Positions 9,251 to 17,166 of a stretch of 64,000 nucleotides of DNA are shown piece after piece (within the stretch, counting starts at the first letter, position 1; every line of letters begins with the position of its first letter). A model generated the notes under the pieces. That model saw nothing but the letters and a program-made list of their open reading frames with translations, was not told where the DNA came from and searched no databases. This stretch comes from Streptomyces cyaneogriseus subsp. noncyanogenus (GTDB lineage: Bacteria > Actinomycetota > Actinomycetes > Streptomycetales > Streptomycetaceae), in the NCBI RefSeq assembly GCF_000931445.1, contig NZ_CP010849.1:4526001-4590000 (forward strand). Reading direction: 5' to 3'. The position numbers and the translations under genes were made by a program.

Positions 9251-9742
9251 TCAGTACGGACCGAAGACGTTGTCGATCGAGCCGTACCGGTGGGCCGCGT
9301 AGTTGCAGGCGGCGGTGATGTTCGCGACCGGGTCGTACGGGTCCCACGAGGTCCCGGGCACGTGGTAGGCCTGGAACGTCGGGTCGATGACCTGGAGCAG
9401 GCCCTTGGACGGGGTGCCCGCGGCGGCGTTGACGTCCCAGTTGTTGATGGCGTACGGGTTGCCGGACGACTCCCGGATGACGTTGCGGTGGATGCCGTCG
9501 TAGGTCCCCGGGATCCCGTGCTGGGCCATGATGTCGAGCGACTGCCGGATCCAGCCGTCGAGGTTGTCGGTGTACGTGGCGGCCGCGGTGGTGGCCGTCG
9601 TCGCGGCGGCCGGGGTGGCCGCCAAAGCGCCGGTGGCGCCGACGAGCGGCAGGGCGAGTACGGCGGCGCCCGTGCCGACGAGGGCCAGCTTGCGGGCGAG
9701 TCGGGCGGTGGTGGCGTGCCGGCGGAGACCGGTTGCGCGCAT
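9251..9742 (-). CDS. Secreted lytic transglycosylase (SLT domain)
   Basis: A 163-residue exported cell-wall enzyme. The N-terminus has a basic stretch, then the hydrophobic core LALVGTGAAVLALPLVGA and a likely signal-peptidase site near ALA-ATP. The mature part is a small SLT (lysozyme-like) domain with the catalytic-type glutamate in NVIRESSGNPYAINNWD, then GLLQVIDPTFQAY and YDPVANITAACNYAAHRYG. It should cut peptidoglycan glycan strands during growth, germination or sporulation. A c-di-AMP riboswitch lies directly upstream on the same strand, so expression should respond to this second messenger, as for other Streptomyces wall hydrolases. Confidence 0.93.
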   Translation of the reverse strand: MRATGLRRHATTARLARKLALVGTGAAVLALPLVGATGALAATPAAATTATTAAATYTDNLDGWIRQSLDIMAQHGIPGTYDGIHRNVIRESSGNPYAINNWDVNAAAGTPSKGLLQVIDPTFQAYHVPGTSWDPYDPVANITAACNYAAHRYGSIDNVFGPY

Positions 9743-9759
9743 GACGATGTCCTCTCCTG

Positions 9760-9945
9760 CCGCCTGCGAGGTGAGCTGTCGGGTTCGGGCGGGAGGTGCC
9801 CGGCCGTGGCCCTGACGGGCACGGCTTCACCCCGAGCCGCTCCGGTGTGGTGTCCGGCGCGGCGACTTACCTGGGTCCCCCGCTCCTGCCGTGCGTGAGT
9901 TGGTCGGTCGATGTGGGTGCGTCCGGGCGGCGGCAGGATTAGGCG
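9760..9945 (-). ncRNA. c-di-AMP riboswitch (ydaO-yuaA class)
   Basis: Read on the reverse strand, this leader has the conserved blocks of the class: GGGGGACCCAGGTAAGTC, then GGGGTGAAGCC, then GGCCGGGCACCTC, and the closing CCGAACCCGACAGCTCACC followed by TCGCAGGC. It ends about 18 bases before the transglycosylase start codon. In Streptomyces this class controls resuscitation-promoting factors and other cell-wall lytic enzymes, normally switching them off when c-di-AMP binds. The boundaries are approximate. Confidence 0.9.
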
Positions 9946-10646
9946 TCCGCCCGACAGGCCGGGAACGTATGCGAGGGCACATGTCCGAAACAAGTGCAGG
10001 AATCACCTATAGGGCCTGTTGACCATGATCCATGGCGTTTGGGGTGCTTGATCCTTTACGGGGTTCCGGGCTCAACTGGCTTACGGGGCAACGGGAGGGC
10101 GGCGAGCGGGCGATGGCGGTGTGCCGCGTGTGGCGCGTGAGCCAACTCACTGGTGATGAGAAGAGTGGCAAATCGGGCAATAAGGCCAACTGGCGCTCAA
10201 ATGCCCTTTCCTGGGGAGGGGGGTGGGGTTTCGGCCGGGGTGCGACGGGTGGGGCGCTCCGGGGGGCGGAAGGGGAGGGTGGAGAAGGGAGGGCGGACGG
10301 GGCCGCAACGGGGGGCGCGGAAACGGGGTGTGGCGGGGGTGAGAGGGGGCGCGAGGGGGAGGTGTGTGCCGGATGGGTGACGTTCCCCGGGGGCCGGGCG
10401 TTGGTCGCGGTGGTGAGATCTTCGGGGCCGGTTTCGGCGCGCCGTGTCGGCTCAGGGGTGTCGGTTCATGTCTGCTCATATCAACTGATCAAAACCATGC
10501 CGGTCATGATCCGATACCGACCGTCCTGTAACGGTGGGCGCTATCGGTGATCGAAACGTGACCGGATACGCTGACTTGAGTGATGGCAGCGACCTATCGA
10601 CAAACCGTGTAAGCGGCAGTAGACACCAGCAGACAGGAGACCCCTC
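9946..10646. other. 700-bp gene desert with a G-run tract
   Basis: This lies between the riboswitch promoter (reverse) and the polyprenyl synthase (forward). From about 10215 to 10375 the forward strand is almost pure purine with many runs of three to seven G, so it could fold as G-quadruplexes. Frames through it are proline- or glycine-rich artefacts. The last 200 bp are AT-richer, with several ATCGAT- and TCATGATC-like palindromic pieces, and probably carry the polyprenyl synthase promoter. Confidence 0.55.
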
Positions 10647-11657
10647 GTGACCGTCGTCGGGCCGTTCGGGCTGAGCGTGCGGGACCAGGCACTGGAAGCC
10701 GATGTCCAGGCCGGACTGGCGGCTGTCGAGGAAGGGTTGCTTGAGGCAACCAAGAGCGAAGTGCCGTTCATCACAGAGGCCGCCCAGCACCTGGTACGAG
10801 CGGGCGGGAAGCGCTTCCGCCCGCTGCTGGTGATGCTGGCGGCCCGGTTCGGCGACCCGTACGCCCCGGGCATCGTGCCCTCGGCCGTCGTCGTGGAGCT
10901 GACCCACCTGGCGACGCTGTACCACGACGACGTGATGGACGAGGCCGCGGTGCGGCGCGGGGTCGCCAGCGCCAACACCCGCTGGGGCAACTCGGTGGCG
11001 GTCCTCACCGGCGACTTCCTGTTCGCGCGGGCCTCGCAGATCCTCGCCGACCTCGGCCCGGAGGCGGTCCGCGTCCAGGCCCTGGCGTTCGAGCGGCTGG
11101 TCACCGGGCAGATCCTGGAGACGGCCGGACCGCAGGACGGGCGGGACCCGGTCGAGCACTACCTCGACGTCCTCGGCGGCAAGACGGGCTCGCTGGTCGC
11201 CGTCTCCTGCCGGTTCGGCGCGATGATGTCCGGCGCCGACGAGACGCACGTGGACGTGCTGACCCAGTACGGCGAGCGGCTCGGCGTCGCCTTCCAGCTC
11301 GCGGACGACGTGCTGGACATCGCCTCCGACTCCCACGAGTCGGGCAAGACGCCGGGGACGGACCTGCGCGAGGGCATCGCGACCCTGCCCGTGCTCCGGC
11401 TGCGGGAGCGGGCGGCCCGGCTCGGGCTGGCCGAGGACCGCGCCCTGTGCGAGCTGCTCGACTCCGATCTGACCGACGACGAGCGGCACGCGGAGGCGCT
11501 GCGCCTGCTGCGCGCCCATCCCGCGCTGGAGCAGGCCCGCCGGGACACCGTGCGCTACGCCGAGGAGGCGCGCGCCGCGCTCGTCCCGCTGCCGGAGTGC
11601 GAGGCGAAGGCGGCGCTGGTGGAGCTGTGCGACGCGGTGGTGCACCGGGCCGGTTAG
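10647..11657 (+). CDS. All-trans polyprenyl diphosphate synthase
   Basis: A 336-residue prenyltransferase that extends farnesyl or geranylgeranyl diphosphate with isopentenyl diphosphate. Both aspartate-rich motifs are present: YHDDVMDEA (first) and QLADDVLDI (second), with GGKRFRP near residue 50 and KTGSLVA in the middle. The residues four and five places before the first motif are small (Thr, Ala), which by family rules suggests a long-chain product. That fits a role in making the menaquinone side chain used by the nearby nuo complexes, but this is inference. GTG start with AGGAG eight bases upstream. Confidence 0.9.
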   Translation: MTVVGPFGLSVRDQALEADVQAGLAAVEEGLLEATKSEVPFITEAAQHLVRAGGKRFRPLLVMLAARFGDPYAPGIVPSAVVVELTHLATLYHDDVMDEAAVRRGVASANTRWGNSVAVLTGDFLFARASQILADLGPEAVRVQALAFERLVTGQILETAGPQDGRDPVEHYLDVLGGKTGSLVAVSCRFGAMMSGADETHVDVLTQYGERLGVAFQLADDVLDIASDSHESGKTPGTDLREGIATLPVLRLRERAARLGLAEDRALCELLDSDLTDDERHAEALRLLRAHPALEQARRDTVRYAEEARAALVPLPECEAKAALVELCDAVVHRAG

Positions 11658-11920
11658 CCGGAGCCGGGGCCGGCCGGGCGGCGCGTCCCCTACTGGACGG
11701 GGGTGCCGGAGCCCTCTCGTGTCATACCGCAGCAGTAGGCGGAGTTGAGTCCGCAGTCTGACGAATCCGCTTGTCCGATTTGGTCAGATGGGGATCGCGG
11801 ACATCACCACTCCTCACCGATTCGGGTGAGAATGGCGGCTCACGGTGAGACCGGTGCGAGGACGCACGACGCGAGGACACGACACGGCCAGCCGCCGCCG
11901 TCTACGGAGGTAGGGCACAC

Positions 11921-13138
11921 ATGGCACCGTACGCATCCGACGACAGCACGACCGCGGCCCAGACCCGGGAACGGGGGGCCCGGCGGCGCAAGGCCGCGCG
12001 GTACGCCGTCCCGGTCGCGGTGACGGGGATCGCGGCGGCGACGATCGGGCTCGTCCCGGCGCTCGCCGACTCCGGCGATCCCGATCTGCCGGACATCACG
12101 GCGCAGCAGCTCATCGAGAAGACGGCGGCGTCGGACACCCAGCGGCTGTCCGGCACGGTGAAGATCAGCACGGACCTCGGGCTGCCGGACCTGGGCGGCC
12201 TCGCGGGCGGGATGGCGGGCGGCATGGCCTCCGGCTCCCCGGGGCAGGGCGACGGCGGCTCCGCCGCGGACCCGTCGGCCAAGCTCACCGAGCTGGTGTC
12301 CGGCACGCACACGCTGCGGGTCGCGGTCGACGGGCCGGACCGGCAGAAGCTGTCGCTGCTGGAGAACGCGGCCGAGTACAGCCTGATCCGCGACGGCGAG
12401 GACGTCTGGGGGTACGACAGCGCGTCCAACGAGGTCTACCACGCCACCGTTCCCGGCTCCGCCGACGAGCGGACGAAGGAGCACCGGCGCATACCGGCCA
12501 CCCCCCGGGAGCTGGCCGAGGAGGCGCTGAAGGCGGTCGACGACACCACGTCCGTCACCGTCGACGGCACCGCGCAGGTCGCCGGCCGGGACGCCTACAA
12601 GCTGCTGATCAAGCCCCGGCAGGACGGCTCCACGGTCGGTGCGATCACCGTCGCCGTGGACGCGGAGACCGGGGTGCCGCTGAAGTTCACCCTCACCCCG
12701 GCCGGGGGCGGCGCCGCCGTCGTGGACGCCGGGTTCACGCAGGTCAGCTTCGCCAAGCCGGCCGCCTCGACCTTCGACTTCACCCCGCCCGAGGGCGCGA
12801 AGATCACCGAGGGCGACGAGGCGGCCGGGGCGCCCGAGCGCGGGCCCGAGTCCGAGGAGGACCTGGCCGAGGGCCTCGGCGGCCTGACGGTCGTCGGCGA
12901 GGGCTGGAACGCGGTCGCCGCCTTCGACACCGGCGGCCAGGGCCTGCCCGCGGACTCCGCGAGCGGTGACCTCGGCGGCTTCCTGGGCTCCTTCGGCGAC
13001 CAGGTCAAGGGCGACTTCGGTTCGGGCACGGTCTTCACGACCCGCCTGGTCAACGCCCTGATCACCGAGGACGGCAAGGTCTACGCGGGCGCCGTCACCA
13101 AGGAGGCACTGGTGAAGGCGGCCGACGCCGCGCGGTAG
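11921..13138 (+). CDS. LolA-like (DUF2092-type) membrane-anchored protein
   Basis: A 405-residue envelope protein. A basic N-terminus is followed by one membrane segment (YAVPVAVTGIAAATIGLVPAL), after which the chain is extracellular. The rest resembles the LolA/LppX beta-fold of lipoprotein carriers and sigma-factor regulator sensors. It has repeated short strands, glycine-rich loops around residues 85-105, and the segment TAQVAGRDAYKLLIKPRQ...SVDAET-like VAVDAETGVPLKF. It sits just upstream of an ABC exporter pair and may act with it. The start is supported by GGAGGTAG upstream. The exact ligand is unknown. Confidence 0.8.
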   Translation: MAPYASDDSTTAAQTRERGARRRKAARYAVPVAVTGIAAATIGLVPALADSGDPDLPDITAQQLIEKTAASDTQRLSGTVKISTDLGLPDLGGLAGGMAGGMASGSPGQGDGGSAADPSAKLTELVSGTHTLRVAVDGPDRQKLSLLENAAEYSLIRDGEDVWGYDSASNEVYHATVPGSADERTKEHRRIPATPRELAEEALKAVDDTTSVTVDGTAQVAGRDAYKLLIKPRQDGSTVGAITVAVDAETGVPLKFTLTPAGGGAAVVDAGFTQVSFAKPAASTFDFTPPEGAKITEGDEAAGAPERGPESEEDLAEGLGGLTVVGEGWNAVAAFDTGGQGLPADSASGDLGGFLGSFGDQVKGDFGSGTVFTTRLVNALITEDGKVYAGAVTKEALVKAADAAR

Positions 13139-13148
13139 GCGGCCAGGG

Positions 13149-13213
13149 CCTCGTACGAGGAGCGGTCAGGGCCTCGTGCTCAGGGACTCGTACTCGGATC
13201 CTCGTACGAGGAG
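13149..13213. repeat. Two copies of a 14-bp palindromic element before the ABC exporter
   Basis: The 10-bp palindrome CTCGTACGAG occurs inside identical 14-mers at 13149-13162 and 13200-13213, 51 bp apart, with degenerate copies between them. They lie between the LolA-like gene and the ABC ATPase. The spacing of about five helical turns would suit cooperative binding of a regulator, but function is not shown. The following 60 bp to the start codon are an A/G-rich leader. Confidence 0.55.
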
Positions 13214-13282
13214 ACCGAGGAGACCGAGAAGACGAGAAAACGAGAAACGCGAGAACGAAGAAGCGAGGAAACGGGGGAGCCG

Positions 13283-14338
13283 ATGGGCGGACCGTCCGCC
13301 GCGGAGCCGGAGGGCCCGGGACACCCGGAGGGCCCGGAGCATCCGGAGCGTGCGGAGCCTCCGGAGCGGGGAACCGCCGCGGACGCGGAGGACGCCGAGG
13401 TCGCGGTGGACGCCGTCATCGCCACCCGGGCGCTCACCAAGCGCTACCGCGGCGGACAGCTCGCCGTGGACGGTCTGGACCTGACCGTCCCGGCGGGCAG
13501 CGTCTTCGGCTTCCTCGGCCCGAACGGGTCCGGCAAGACCACCACCATCCGCATGCTGATGGGGCTGATCGAACCCACCTCGGGCACCGCCCGGGTCCTC
13601 GGCCGGCCCATGCCGCGCGCCGCCCGTGCCGTACTGCCCCGGGTCGGCGCCCTCATCGAGGGCCCGGCCCTGTACGGCTTCCTCTCCGGCCGGGACAACC
13701 TGCTGCGCTACGACGCCGCCGACCCCACCGCCGACCCGCGCACCCGGCGCGAGCGCGTCGCCGCGGCGCTGGACCGGGTCGGCCTGGCGGCGGCGGCCGG
13801 GAAGAAGGCGAAGGCGTACTCGCTCGGCATGAAGCAGCGGCTCGGCCTCGCGGCGGCCCTGCTCCGGCCCCGCCGCCTGCTGGTGCTGGACGAGCCCACC
13901 AACGGCCTCGACCCCCAGGGCATGCGGGAGATCCGGACGCTGGTGCGCGAGCTGGCCTCCGACGGCACGACCGTCTTCCTCTCCTCGCACCTGCTGGACG
14001 AGATCGAGCAGGTCTGCACGCACGCCGCCGTGATGGCGCGGGGCCGGCTGATCACCCAGGGCCCGGTCGCCGAGCTGGCGGCCGGACGGCGCGGCCGGCT
14101 GGTGGTGACCACCCCGGACACCGGGGACGCGGCCCGGGTGCTCAAGGAGCAGGGGGCCGCCGACGTCGTGATCGCCGAGGACCGGGTGACGGCGGAGCCG
14201 CCGGACCGCGACCTCGCCGACCTGAACGCCGCGCTGGTCGCGGCCGGCGTCCGGGTCAGGGGCTTCGGCACGGAACGGGCCTCCCTGGAGGACGCGTTCG
14301 TGGCACTGACGGGGGAGGGGTTCGATGTCGCGGGCTGA
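13283..14338 (+). CDS. ABC transporter ATP-binding protein (exporter type)
   Basis: A 351-residue ATPase. The first 40 residues are an acidic, proline-rich extension. The ATPase domain then shows Walker A GPNGSGKTT, the Q-loop, signature AYSLGMKQRLGLA, Walker B LLVLDEPTNGLDP and the H-loop SSHLLDE. The C-terminal 80 residues form the accessory domain common in CcmA/NatA-type exporters. It overlaps the permease gene by 14 bp, so the two make one transporter. The substrate is unknown. The start has GGGGGAG upstream. Confidence 0.92.
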   Translation: MGGPSAAEPEGPGHPEGPEHPERAEPPERGTAADAEDAEVAVDAVIATRALTKRYRGGQLAVDGLDLTVPAGSVFGFLGPNGSGKTTTIRMLMGLIEPTSGTARVLGRPMPRAARAVLPRVGALIEGPALYGFLSGRDNLLRYDAADPTADPRTRRERVAAALDRVGLAAAAGKKAKAYSLGMKQRLGLAAALLRPRRLLVLDEPTNGLDPQGMREIRTLVRELASDGTTVFLSSHLLDEIEQVCTHAAVMARGRLITQGPVAELAAGRRGRLVVTTPDTGDAARVLKEQGAADVVIAEDRVTAEPPDRDLADLNAALVAAGVRVRGFGTERASLEDAFVALTGEGFDVAG

Positions 14339-15221
14339 GACGGCGGCAGCCGTCCGCGCGCCGAGGCCGCTGTGGACCTTCGGTCTGCTGCGCAGCGAGC
14401 TGCTGACCACCTTCCGGCGCTGGCGCACGCTCGCCCTGCTGGGGGTACTGGCCGCCGTGCCGGTGCTGGTCGGGATCGCGGTCCGGATCGAGACGGGCGA
14501 CGGAGGGTCGTTCGGCGGCGGAGGCGGCGGGGCGGAGGCCGGCGGCGGGGGCCCGGCCTTCATCTCGCAGGTCAGCAACAACGGCCTGTTCCTGGTCTTC
14601 ACCGCGCTCGCCGCGACACTGCCGTTCTTCCTGCCGATGGCCGTCGGTGTCGTCGCGGGCGACGCGATCGCGGGCGAGGCGGGCGCGGGCACCCTGCGCT
14701 ATCTGCTGGTCGCCCCGGCCGGCCGCACCCGCCTGCTGCTCACCAAGTACGCCGCCGTGCTCGCCTTCTGTCTGGCCGCCACCCTCGTGGTCGCCGTCTC
14801 GGCGCTCGCGGTCGGGGCGCTGCTGTTCCCGCTCGGCGACCTGACGACCATCTCCGGCACCCGGATCGGCTATGCCGAGGGCCTCGGGCGGGCGCTGCTC
14901 ATCGCCCTGGCCGTGGCCGCCTCGCTCGTCGGCGTCGCGGCCCTCGGCCTGTTCGTCTCGACGCTGACGGGCAGCGGCATCGCGGCGATGGCGACCACGG
15001 TGGGACTGCTGATCACGGTTCAGATCCTCGACCAGATCCCGCAGCTCCACGCGCTCCAGCCGTACTTCTTCTCCCACTACTGGCTGTCCTTCGCCGACCT
15101 GATGCGCGAACCGGTCTACTGGGACGACCTGATGCGGAACCTGGGTCTCCAGGCCCTGTACGCGGCCGTCTTCGGCTCGGCGGCCTGGGCGCGGTTCACG
15201 GCGAGGGACATCACGGCGTGA
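14325..15221 (+). CDS. ABC-2 type transporter permease
   Basis: A 298-residue membrane protein with about six hydrophobic segments: one near residue 40, then four between about residues 90 and 235, and a last one near the C-terminus. A glycine-rich external loop spans residues 58-82. The segment GDAIAGEAGAGTLRYLLVAPAGR is typical of ABC-2 permeases. It starts within the end of the ATPase gene (14-bp overlap) and its stop overlaps the end of the convergent FMN reductase gene by 11 bp. Confidence 0.9.
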   Translation: MSRAETAAAVRAPRPLWTFGLLRSELLTTFRRWRTLALLGVLAAVPVLVGIAVRIETGDGGSFGGGGGGAEAGGGGPAFISQVSNNGLFLVFTALAATLPFFLPMAVGVVAGDAIAGEAGAGTLRYLLVAPAGRTRLLLTKYAAVLAFCLAATLVVAVSALAVGALLFPLGDLTTISGTRIGYAEGLGRALLIALAVAASLVGVAALGLFVSTLTGSGIAAMATTVGLLITVQILDQIPQLHALQPYFFSHYWLSFADLMREPVYWDDLMRNLGLQALYAAVFGSAAWARFTARDITA

Positions 15222-15822
15222 CGTCCCGGACGTCCGCGCCGCCCTCTTCGTAGGGGAAGCGGGCCAGGGGCGCCTCCTGGGCGAAGAAGGTCTTGGCCCG
15301 GGTCAGCGCCTCGGTGTCCCGCAGTACGTCACCGGGCTTGCTGCCGTTGCCGAGCAGGACGCCGCCGAAGCGCATGCCCATGTACGCCGCGGAGTTGCGG
15401 AGGGTGCCGACGAGCGGGTCGGCGACCTCCTGCTCCTCGTGGGCGAGCGCGGTGACGCCCCACAGGGTGCGCCCGGCCATCGTCGCCTTGAAGTCCAGGC
15501 CCGGGACGCGCAGCCAGCCCGCCCAGTGGTCGAGGTAGCGCTTGGTGTGGGCGGAGACCGAGTACCAGTACAGCGGTGAGGCGATCACGACGTCCGTGGC
15601 GGCGAGCGTGGCGTCCAGCAGCACGGCGGCGGCGCCCTCCCGGGGGCGGACGTGGTCGCTGTCGTGCCGCAGGTCCTCGAAGTCGGGCAGCGGGTGCTCG
15701 GCGAGGTTGATCCACCGCTGCTCGGTGCCGTGCGGCAACTGCTCGGCGGCGCGGCGGGCCAGCAGCTCGGTGTTGCCGTCCGGGCGGCTGCTGCCGAGCA
15801 GGAAGAGAAAGCGACGGGTCAT
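15211..15822 (-). CDS. NADPH-dependent FMN reductase family flavoprotein
   Basis: A 203-residue flavodoxin-fold oxidoreductase. The N-terminal FLLGSSRPDGNTELLAR is the FMN phosphate-binding loop, ASPLYWYSVSAHTKRYLDHW is the second FMN-contact loop typical of the NAD(P)H-dependent quinone/FMN reductases, and the GRTLWGVTALAHEE strand follows. The start at 15822 has GGGGGATCACC upstream. A frame extending further upstream runs through repeats and is rejected. It is convergent with the ABC permease. Confidence 0.87.
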   Translation of the reverse strand: MTRRFLFLLGSSRPDGNTELLARRAAEQLPHGTEQRWINLAEHPLPDFEDLRHDSDHVRPREGAAAVLLDATLAATDVVIASPLYWYSVSAHTKRYLDHWAGWLRVPGLDFKATMAGRTLWGVTALAHEEQEVADPLVGTLRNSAAYMGMRFGGVLLGNGSKPGDVLRDTEALTRAKTFFAQEAPLARFPYEEGGADVRDVTP

Positions 15823-15938
15823 GGTGATCCCCCAGTGGGTCGTACGACGCACGACGTTCGATTCCTCTGCATCATATGTATGTGCATGGAGTTCTTCCAA
15901 GGGATTCCAGGGGATTCCTAGGGAACGTCTCCTCGTGT

Positions 15939-15987
15939 CCGGAAGCCGGAAGCCGGAAGCCGGAAGGCGCAAGCCGGAAGCCGGAAG
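15939..15987. repeat. Seven tandem 7-bp units (CCGGAAG)
   Basis: Units run 15939-15945, 15946-15952, 15953-15959, 15960-15966, a degenerate GCGCAAG unit at 15967-15973, then 15974-15980 and 15981-15987. They lie between the divergent FMN reductase and FMN-binding protein genes, next to an AT-richer stretch (about 15865-15930) with repeated GGGATTC. Confidence 0.9.
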
Positions 15988-16055
15988 GCCCGGACGGGAA
16001 CGCGACGTCCGTTTTCCGCCGGTCCTCGCGATCTCCGGTGGTCACTGTGAAGTCC

Positions 16056-16775
16056 ATGAGCACTGCACACACCAGCCCCGTACCGGCCCATCTGCCGCCG
16101 TCCGCCGCCATCGAGCCGGGCATCCTCTACTTCGGGACCCCGGTCGTCCTGCTCGCCACGGCCAACGAGGACGGCACGCCCAACCTCGCCCCCATGTCGT
16201 CCGCGTTCTGGCTGGGCTGGCGGGGTGTGCTGGGACTGGGGGCCGCCTCCCAGACCGCCCGGAACCTGCTGCGCACCCGCGAGTGCGTCCTCAACCTGCC
16301 CTCCGACTCGCTCGCCGCCGCCGTCGACCGGCTGGCGCTGACCACCGGTACCGCTCCGGTGCCGCCGCGCAAGTACGCGCGCGGTTACCGGCACGTGGCG
16401 GACAAGTTCGCCCGGGCGGGGCTGACCCCGGTGCCGTCCGAGACGGTGGAGCCGCCCCGCGCGGGGGAGTGCCCGGTGGCGATGGAGGCCGTGGTGGAGG
16501 CGGTCCATCCGATCGGCGAGGACGACGAGGCGCAGCGCGGGAAGATCCTCACCTTCGAGGTGCGGGTGCAGCGCGTCCATGTGCACGAGGACATCCGGGC
16601 CGAGGGCACGGCGGACCGGATCGACCCGGACCGGTGGCGCCCGCTCATCATGAGCTTCCAGCACTTCTACGGCCTGGGTCCCCGTGTCCACCTCTCCACG
16701 CTCGCCTCCATCCCGGAGCGGCTGTACCGCGGCCCGGACATCGACCGGGCCCGGCAGGCCCCGCACCGGCCCTGA
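16056..16775 (+). CDS. Flavin reductase-like FMN-binding split-barrel protein
   Basis: A 239-residue cytoplasmic protein of the FMN-binding split-barrel group. The segment TPVVLLATANEDGTPNLAPMSSAFWLGW is the typical first strand pair, and LGLGAASQTARNLLRTRECVLNLPSD the second. The C-terminal half has VHPIGEDDEAQRGKILTFEVRVQRVHV. It is divergent from an FMN reductase gene, so the two may share a flavin function or regulator. Substrate not known. An upstream in-frame ATG at 15876 lies in the tandem-repeat tract and is rejected. Confidence 0.82.
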   Translation: MSTAHTSPVPAHLPPSAAIEPGILYFGTPVVLLATANEDGTPNLAPMSSAFWLGWRGVLGLGAASQTARNLLRTRECVLNLPSDSLAAAVDRLALTTGTAPVPPRKYARGYRHVADKFARAGLTPVPSETVEPPRAGECPVAMEAVVEAVHPIGEDDEAQRGKILTFEVRVQRVHVHEDIRAEGTADRIDPDRWRPLIMSFQHFYGLGPRVHLSTLASIPERLYRGPDIDRARQAPHRP

Positions 16776-17166
16776 CGACCGCCGGGCTCGCCCGGGCCGC
16801 CCGGACCGCCGGGCTCGCCTGGACCGCCCGGCCCGTCCGGTCGCCCGGAGCGCCCGGCCGCCCCGGAAGGACCGGGTGGGCCCCGGGGCCGGGGCCCGTC
16901 AACCCCGTCGGACGGCATGACCCGCGTGCATCGCCCTTCGGGGGGCATACGCATGCCGACCGGCGGGTGCGGGAAGGAGCGGGCCGGTGGACGTGGCACC
17001 ATGCGGGGCGAGGTCTTCGGGACGAGCCTGTGACAGCGCGGTGACGTGAGAAGGGCGAGCGAGCGGAGAGACTCGACGGTGGGGAGACGACTGCTCTCCA
17101 CGGTTCTTTACGGTGCGCAGCCGAACGCACCCGGCGCTCAACCGCCGACGCCCGAGTGAGGGGACG
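16776..17166. other. 391-bp intergenic region with degenerate GC repeats
   Basis: The first 130 bp repeat variants of GCTCGCCCGGGCCGCCCGGA, which give collagen-like Gly-X-Y frames on the reverse strand by chance. The remainder leads to the TPR-like gene and holds no recognised element. No gene is supported. Confidence 0.5.

Noticed and set aside
10147..10479. Proline-rich 110-codon reverse frame
   Set aside because: It is the complement of the G-run tract; there is no domain or sensible codon bias.
16667..17101. Reverse-strand frame with collagen-like Gly-X-Y repeats
   Set aside because: It arises from degenerate GC repeats in an intergenic region, has no ribosome binding site, and partly lies antisense to the FMN-binding protein gene.
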